A model generated the notes under the pieces. It was not told the DNA's origin, searched no databases, and saw only the letters and a program-made list of their open reading frames with translations. From the NCBI GenBank assembly GCA_003533785.1, contig DQCR01000004.1, positions 1 through 19,001 on the forward strand: DNA of 19,001 bases, in the 5' to 3' direction. Within the stretch, counting starts at the first letter, position 1. Each line of letters starts with the position of its first letter. Both the position numbers and the translations under genes were made by a program. This DNA comes from Flavobacteriaceae bacterium. GTDB lineage: Bacteria > Bacteroidota > Bacteroidia > Flavobacteriales > Flavobacteriaceae. This document shows, piece by piece, positions 15,036 through 19,001 of the stretch.

Positions 15036-17453
15036 ATGAAAAAATTCAGTTTGCCGTTAAAAATAATTGGAGTTTTTGTGCTCCTTCTGCTCCTTTTCCT
15101 TTTTTTAGTTTTTCGTTTTTTCGATACCACCTTTCTACATTTTGAGGATGACTATACTGAAAAAACAACTTTCGAACAACGTACTGAAGCGGGATTTACC
15201 TTTTTAGACAGGAATGCCAATGGCCAATTAGAGCCCTACGAAGATGATCGATTGCCACTGGCCGAGCGTGTGGAAGATGTCCTTTCTCGAATGACTATTG
15301 AAGAAAAAATCCATCTTTTGAAAGGCTCTGGAACCGCATCGGCGATGGGTGAAACAGCCCCTGGTGGTGTAACGGGAGCTGTTGGAACGATGGTTGCCAC
15401 GCCACGCCTAGGTTTACCCACCCTCTACTTGTCCGACGGCCCAGCCGGTTTGCGAATATCCCCAACACGGGAAGGAGAGGATAGGACCTATTTCAGTACG
15501 GCTTTTCCCATCGCTACTCAATTGGCTTCAACTTGGAATGAAGCCCTTATCAATGAGATTGGAAAGGCCATGGGGGAAGAAGCCCGAGATTACGGAGTGG
15601 ATGTGATTCTGGGTCCAGGGGCCAACATTCACCGTCATCCCTTGTGTGGGCGCAATTTTGAATATTTTTCAGAGGACCCCTTACTGTCGGGCTATATGGG
15701 AGCGGCCATCGTCAATGGAATCGAAAGCCAGGGTATAGGAGCCTCGGTAAAACATTTTGTAGCCAATAATCAAGAAACCTGGCGGAATTTCAATGATGTG
15801 ATTGTATCTGAAAGAGCCCTGCGCGAAATTTACCTTAAAGGTTTTGAACATATTGTAAAACGATCTCAACCTTGGGCCATCATGTCATCATATAACAAAG
15901 TAGGCGGGTCCTACACTTCGGAAAGTGAACAGCTATTGTCTGAGGTACTTCGCAACGATTGGGGGTTTGAAGGGATGGTGATGACAGATTGGTTTGGCGG
16001 GAAAAATGCCCCTCAACAGATCAGGGCTGGGAACGATCTTTTGGAACCGGGAACCAATCGTCAATGGAAGGCCCTACGGAAGGCCCATACTGAGGGCAGT
16101 CTATCGGAAGCTATAATCGATCGAGCCCTTCGTCGGATATTAACCGTGGTATTTAAGTCTCGAAAAATGCAGAATTATCAACGCTCTAATCAGCCCGACC
16201 TAGCACAACATGCAGCTTTGGCTCGTTATGCAGCGGCAGAGGGTATCGTGTTGTTAAAAAATGAAGGAGTATTGCCTTTGGCCGACTCTTTGAATGTTGC
16301 CTTGCTGGGAGTTTCGTCCTATGAATTGATATCGGGAGGAACCGGTTCGGGGGACGTGAACGAAGCCTATACCATTTCCCTGCAGCAAGGATTAGCTGCA
16401 GCAGGCTATCAAATTAATGTATCTGGAGCAGCGATTTTTGAAACACACCGAAAAAACAACGCTGAGGGTTTTGTCAAACCCGAAGGGGTAGCCGCCATAT
16501 TTACGGCCTACACCCCTCCTGAAATTGAATACACTCAGGCCCAATTGGATGAAATGGTAGCTACTTCAGATATTGGAGTGATTACTTTAGGAAGAAATTC
16601 TGGGGAGTTCGTGGACCGCTATGAAAAAGGAGATTTTTTACTGACTGATCAGGAACAGCAGCAAATCACAAAGATTTGTGAACGATTTCATTTGGCCAAC
16701 AAAAAAGTTGTACTGGTTCTCAATGTTGGTGGTGTGATTGAAACGGCATCTTGGAAAGCGCAACCCGACGCCATTCTATTGGCTTGGCAAGGGGGACAAG
16801 AAGGAGGAAATGCCATAACCGATGTTTTGAAAGGAGCAGTAAACCCCAGCGGAAAACTACCTGCCACCTTTCCGATGCAGTTATCGGATCACGCTTCCGA
16901 TGCAAATTTTCCGAAAAACCGCATTCATATAAAATTAGAAGATATGTTTATCGGCATGTTGCTTCCTCCTGAGGAGCGTACCGAATCAGAAAAAATAAGA
17001 GACGAAGATTTTACTTATTACGAAGAAGGGGTATATGTTGGTTATCGTCATTTTGACAAAAAACAATTAGAAGTCTCGTATCCATTTGGCTTTGGTTTAA
17101 GTTATACGGAATTTGATTTTAGTGATTTGAGAGTAAGCTTGGATAAAGACACACTCAGATTATCAACAACAGTAAAAAATATAGGTAAACTTTCGGGTAA
17201 AGAAGTTGTCCAAGTTTATATTGAAAAAAATAATTCTTTAATCGACCGACCCATCAAAGAATTAAAAGCATTCTTAAAAACTGACCTACTTGATGTAAAT
17301 GAAATCCAAAATATCAAAATGGATATTCCTATAAATGAACTTAGTTATTGGGATGAGTCTTCCGGTAATTGGTCATTTGAAAAAGGAGACTATAAAATAA
17401 ATATTGGTACTTCTTCAAGGGATATAAGACAAACTTATCAGATTGAATTATAA
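15036..17453 (+). CDS. Membrane-anchored glycoside hydrolase family 3 (beta-glucosidase-like)
   Basis: A GH3 enzyme of 805 residues that should remove terminal beta-linked sugars by a retaining mechanism; sugar specificity is not readable. An N-terminal hydrophobic helix (about 8-28) lacks a convincing cleavage site, so it probably anchors the enzyme with its body outside the cytoplasm. An EF-hand-like loop DRNANGQLEPYE (58-69) precedes the TIM-barrel domain. KHFVANNQE (239-247) is the conserved Lys-His region, and Asp318 in VMTDWFGG is the predicted nucleophile. The alpha/beta sandwich domain (about 400-600) and a fibronectin-III-like domain (from about 690, after FGFGLSYTEF) follow. GC content falls from about 46% to about 29% near 16,980 with the frame intact. 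The 3' end is 6 bases from the opposing PorP gene. Confidence 0.93.
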   Translation: MKKFSLPLKIIGVFVLLLLLFLFLVFRFFDTTFLHFEDDYTEKTTFEQRTEAGFTFLDRNANGQLEPYEDDRLPLAERVEDVLSRMTIEEKIHLLKGSGTASAMGETAPGGVTGAVGTMVATPRLGLPTLYLSDGPAGLRISPTREGEDRTYFSTAFPIATQLASTWNEALINEIGKAMGEEARDYGVDVILGPGANIHRHPLCGRNFEYFSEDPLLSGYMGAAIVNGIESQGIGASVKHFVANNQETWRNFNDVIVSERALREIYLKGFEHIVKRSQPWAIMSSYNKVGGSYTSESEQLLSEVLRNDWGFEGMVMTDWFGGKNAPQQIRAGNDLLEPGTNRQWKALRKAHTEGSLSEAIIDRALRRILTVVFKSRKMQNYQRSNQPDLAQHAALARYAAAEGIVLLKNEGVLPLADSLNVALLGVSSYELISGGTGSGDVNEAYTISLQQGLAAAGYQINVSGAAIFETHRKNNAEGFVKPEGVAAIFTAYTPPEIEYTQAQLDEMVATSDIGVITLGRNSGEFVDRYEKGDFLLTDQEQQQITKICERFHLANKKVVLVLNVGGVIETASWKAQPDAILLAWQGGQEGGNAITDVLKGAVNPSGKLPATFPMQLSDHASDANFPKNRIHIKLEDMFIGMLLPPEERTESEKIRDEDFTYYEEGVYVGYRHFDKKQLEVSYPFGFGLSYTEFDFSDLRVSLDKDTLRLSTTVKNIGKLSGKEVVQVYIEKNNSLIDRPIKELKAFLKTDLLDVNEIQNIKMDIPINELSYWDESSGNWSFEKGDYKINIGTSSRDIRQTYQIEL

Positions 17454-17459
17454 ATAGAC

Positions 17460-18377
17460 TTATTCCTCTGGAGTAGATTCTGTCTCTTGAGGAGCCTCCT
17501 CAGAATCTCCGCCCAGTTTGATTCTTAAAACAATTTCATGGGTTTTAAGATTTACTTGAGAGAGCAGATTCTCAGTTGGTGTTTCATATGCATATCCAAC
17601 ATCAAAATTACCCAAACTAATAAAAGACAATAAGGCTATTGAGCTGTTTGTTCGTAATGATATGCCCAAGTCAAATTGATTTTGCCAACTGGCCATTGCA
17701 GTTATATCAGCCGTAGTAGGGAGACCTTTCACTTTTCTCACCATTAAAGACGGTTTTAAAATAATATTACTACTTAATTCAAAGTTTGCTCCACCTCCTA
17801 GGTAGGCGTGGACTCTGTCTTTAGCAGTTATAGCCAAATCTTTATTGCGCTTTACATTGAAAAGACGAGGGATAGAAAAAGAAGCCCAATAGTTTGATCC
17901 TTTAAAATAGACTCCAGCCCCTATGTTTGGATTAAACTTACTCAGTCCAATTTGCGAAGGATCCCCATAGGGATCATAAGTACTTAATTCAGTAGGATCT
18001 GAATTATAAAAATTACCACCAGCTTTGAGTCCTAAATAAACAAGGTTCACATCACTAACTTGTAATTTATATGAGAAGTCAACGTATGCGAATGTCTGTT
18101 GTTCTACAAATACCTTATCTGAAACTAGAGACAATCCAAGGCCCACATTATTTTTTCTTGCAGAGGAGTACGCTAAGGCAAATGTTGTGGGTGCACCTTC
18201 CACAGAAACCCACTGACTCCTTGAAGTAAGGGTAAGCATACTTGGGGCTTCAGCACCAGCGAAGGCTGGGTTGATCACATTCATATTATACCTGTATAAA
18301 GAATAATAGGATTCTTGTTGCCCAAAGCTCAGAAGTGAGTTTATAAGTATAATTACTAGACCTATTTTTTTGATCAT
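17460..18377 (-). CDS. PorP/SprF family type IX secretion-associated outer-membrane protein
   Basis: An outer-membrane barrel-like protein of the family that works with gliding or surface adhesins exported by the type IX system (SprF is needed for SprB in Flavobacterium johnsoniae). With the ATG at 18375-18377 it has 305 residues: signal peptide 1-20 (MIKKIGLVIILINSLLSFGQ), then the family hallmark NVINPAFAGAE (33-43), then alternating strands typical of a beta-barrel, and an acidic Glu/Pro tail. A farther in-frame ATG at 18399-18401 would overlap the upstream gene and spoil the signal peptide. It begins 2 bases after the adhesin gene, so the two are co-transcribed and probably partners. Confidence 0.93.
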   Translation of the reverse strand: MIKKIGLVIILINSLLSFGQQESYYSLYRYNMNVINPAFAGAEAPSMLTLTSRSQWVSVEGAPTTFALAYSSARKNNVGLGLSLVSDKVFVEQQTFAYVDFSYKLQVSDVNLVYLGLKAGGNFYNSDPTELSTYDPYGDPSQIGLSKFNPNIGAGVYFKGSNYWASFSIPRLFNVKRNKDLAITAKDRVHAYLGGGANFELSSNIILKPSLMVRKVKGLPTTADITAMASWQNQFDLGISLRTNSSIALLSFISLGNFDVGYAYETPTENLLSQVNLKTHEIVLRIKLGGDSEEAPQETESTPEE

Positions 18378-18379
18378 AC

Positions 18380-19001
18380 TTACCTGGTTAGGAAGAGCCA
18401 TCCTTCAAAATCAATTGAGCCGTTTCCATCTAAATCAATACGATAATAATAACTGCCCTCTGGTAAATCCTCCCCTTGGGAATTACCACTCCAATTATTT
18501 TGATAGGGTTTGGCTTCGAATAATAACTTACCTGTTCTACTGTAAACCCATACTTGATTATTTGGATAACGATCAATTTCTCTTACTTGCCATCTGTCAT
18601 TTATGTTATCTCCATTAGGAGAAAAGAAACTTACAATTTCAATACTTTGTCTTAAAGCTTCATTTGAAAAGTCAGACGGATAGCTGGTGTAATCTAGCGG
18701 ATCTGTTCCAGCTAGTGTTTCGTCTAGATTAGGGAATCCATCACCATCCTGATCATTGTAAGGATCTTGGTTAACACTATCTCTTTCATCGTTTACTCCA
18801 TCGTTATCTTGGTCTCTTAAATTAGACTCCAAGTAATTTGCAATACCATCACTATCTGTATCATCGTCCATTGGCGTCCCATTAGCGTTTAGATCCTCAT
18901 CTATGGTATTTATCCCGTCCCCATCATCATCAACGTCAGCATGATTGTAAATACCATCGGAATCAGTATCTAGTAAATTGCCTTGATCATCTAATTCCAT
19001 T
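18380..19001 (-). CDS. Type IX-secreted Ca-binding adhesin, 3' end (gene continues beyond window)
   Basis: The C-terminal 206 residues of a larger cell-surface protein; the 5' part lies beyond 19001, and the ATG at 18998-19000 is probably internal. The first ~105 visible residues are thrombospondin type 3-like calcium repeats (DTDSDGIYN, DVDDDGDGI, DQDNDGVND, DQDGDGFPN). Residues about 120-206 are a gliding motility-associated (type B) C-terminal domain: FFSPNGDNINDRW (125-137), VWVYSRTGKLLFEA, and LPEGSYYYRIDLDG, ending GWLFLTR. That domain targets proteins to the type IX secretion system. An acidic loop DLDGNGSIDFEG sits inside it. The PorP/SprF gene follows 2 bases later on the same strand, the standard adhesin-SprF arrangement. 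Confidence 0.92.
   Translation of the reverse strand, partial: MELDDQGNLLDTDSDGIYNHADVDDDGDGINTIDEDLNANGTPMDDDTDSDGIANYLESNLRDQDNDGVNDERDSVNQDPYNDQDGDGFPNLDETLAGTDPLDYTSYPSDFSNEALRQSIEIVSFFSPNGDNINDRWQVREIDRYPNNQVWVYSRTGKLLFEAKPYQNNWSGNSQGEDLPEGSYYYRIDLDGNGSIDFEGWLFLTR

Noticed and set aside
18378..18401. Upstream ATG for the PorP/SprF gene
   Set aside because: It overlaps the end of the adhesin gene and puts eight residues before a well-formed signal peptide.

Overview
The window looks like a chromosomal stretch from a member of the Bacteroidota, most likely class Flavobacteriia. The support is gene content and sequence style: a trigger factor-ClpP-ClpX cluster with a flavobacterial ClpP N-terminus, an S16 protein with a long Ala/Glu tail, a FolK-deoxynucleoside kinase fusion, a PorP/SprF protein next to an adhesin with a type IX secretion C-terminal domain, little sign of Shine-Dalgarno sequences, and several matches to the Bacteroidota promoter -7 box TAnnTTTG. 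The species cannot be named from this sequence.

Layout. 1-495 (minus) is most of rpsP, cut by the window edge, with a structured leader. 634-3890 (plus) is a tight tig-clpP-clpX protein-folding and proteolysis operon. 3887-5398 (minus) is a GH3-type (plant auxin-conjugase-like) adenylating enzyme. 5476-6270 (plus) is a DUF2797 protein with a Cys4 knuckle and a GIY-YIG-like core. 6267-9445 (minus) is a three-gene unit, sppA-yhhQ-rluF, with 1-base gaps. 9500-10597 (plus) is the FolK-dNK fusion. 10583-11116 (minus) is a SpoU/TrmH RNA methyltransferase. 11194-13803 (plus) is mutS with a GTG start. 13859-14033 holds tRNA-Gly(GCC) and tRNA-Leu(UAA), followed by an intrinsic terminator.

From the tRNAs onward the window looks more accessory: a secreted SGNH esterase (14193-14909), a membrane-anchored family 3 glycoside hydrolase (15036-17453) whose last ~430 bases are clearly more AT-rich than the rest, and on the minus strand a PorP/SprF protein (17460-18377) with the 3' end of a Ca-binding type IX-secreted adhesin (18380-19001). 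The esterase and glycosidase suggest extracytoplasmic polysaccharide processing. The adhesin/PorP pair fits the usual partner arrangement of gliding-type surface adhesins.

Most of the window is conserved housekeeping DNA packed very tightly: three convergent gene pairs overlap at their stop codons and a fourth is 6 bases apart, leaving no room for ordinary terminators. I see no CRISPR array, insertion sequence, integrase or phage gene. The best leads are the alternative-hairpin leader of rpsP, the GIY-YIG-like reading of DUF2797, the face-to-face sppA/folK promoters, and the compositional break inside the glycosidase gene. I did not find a clearly undescribed multi-gene system.
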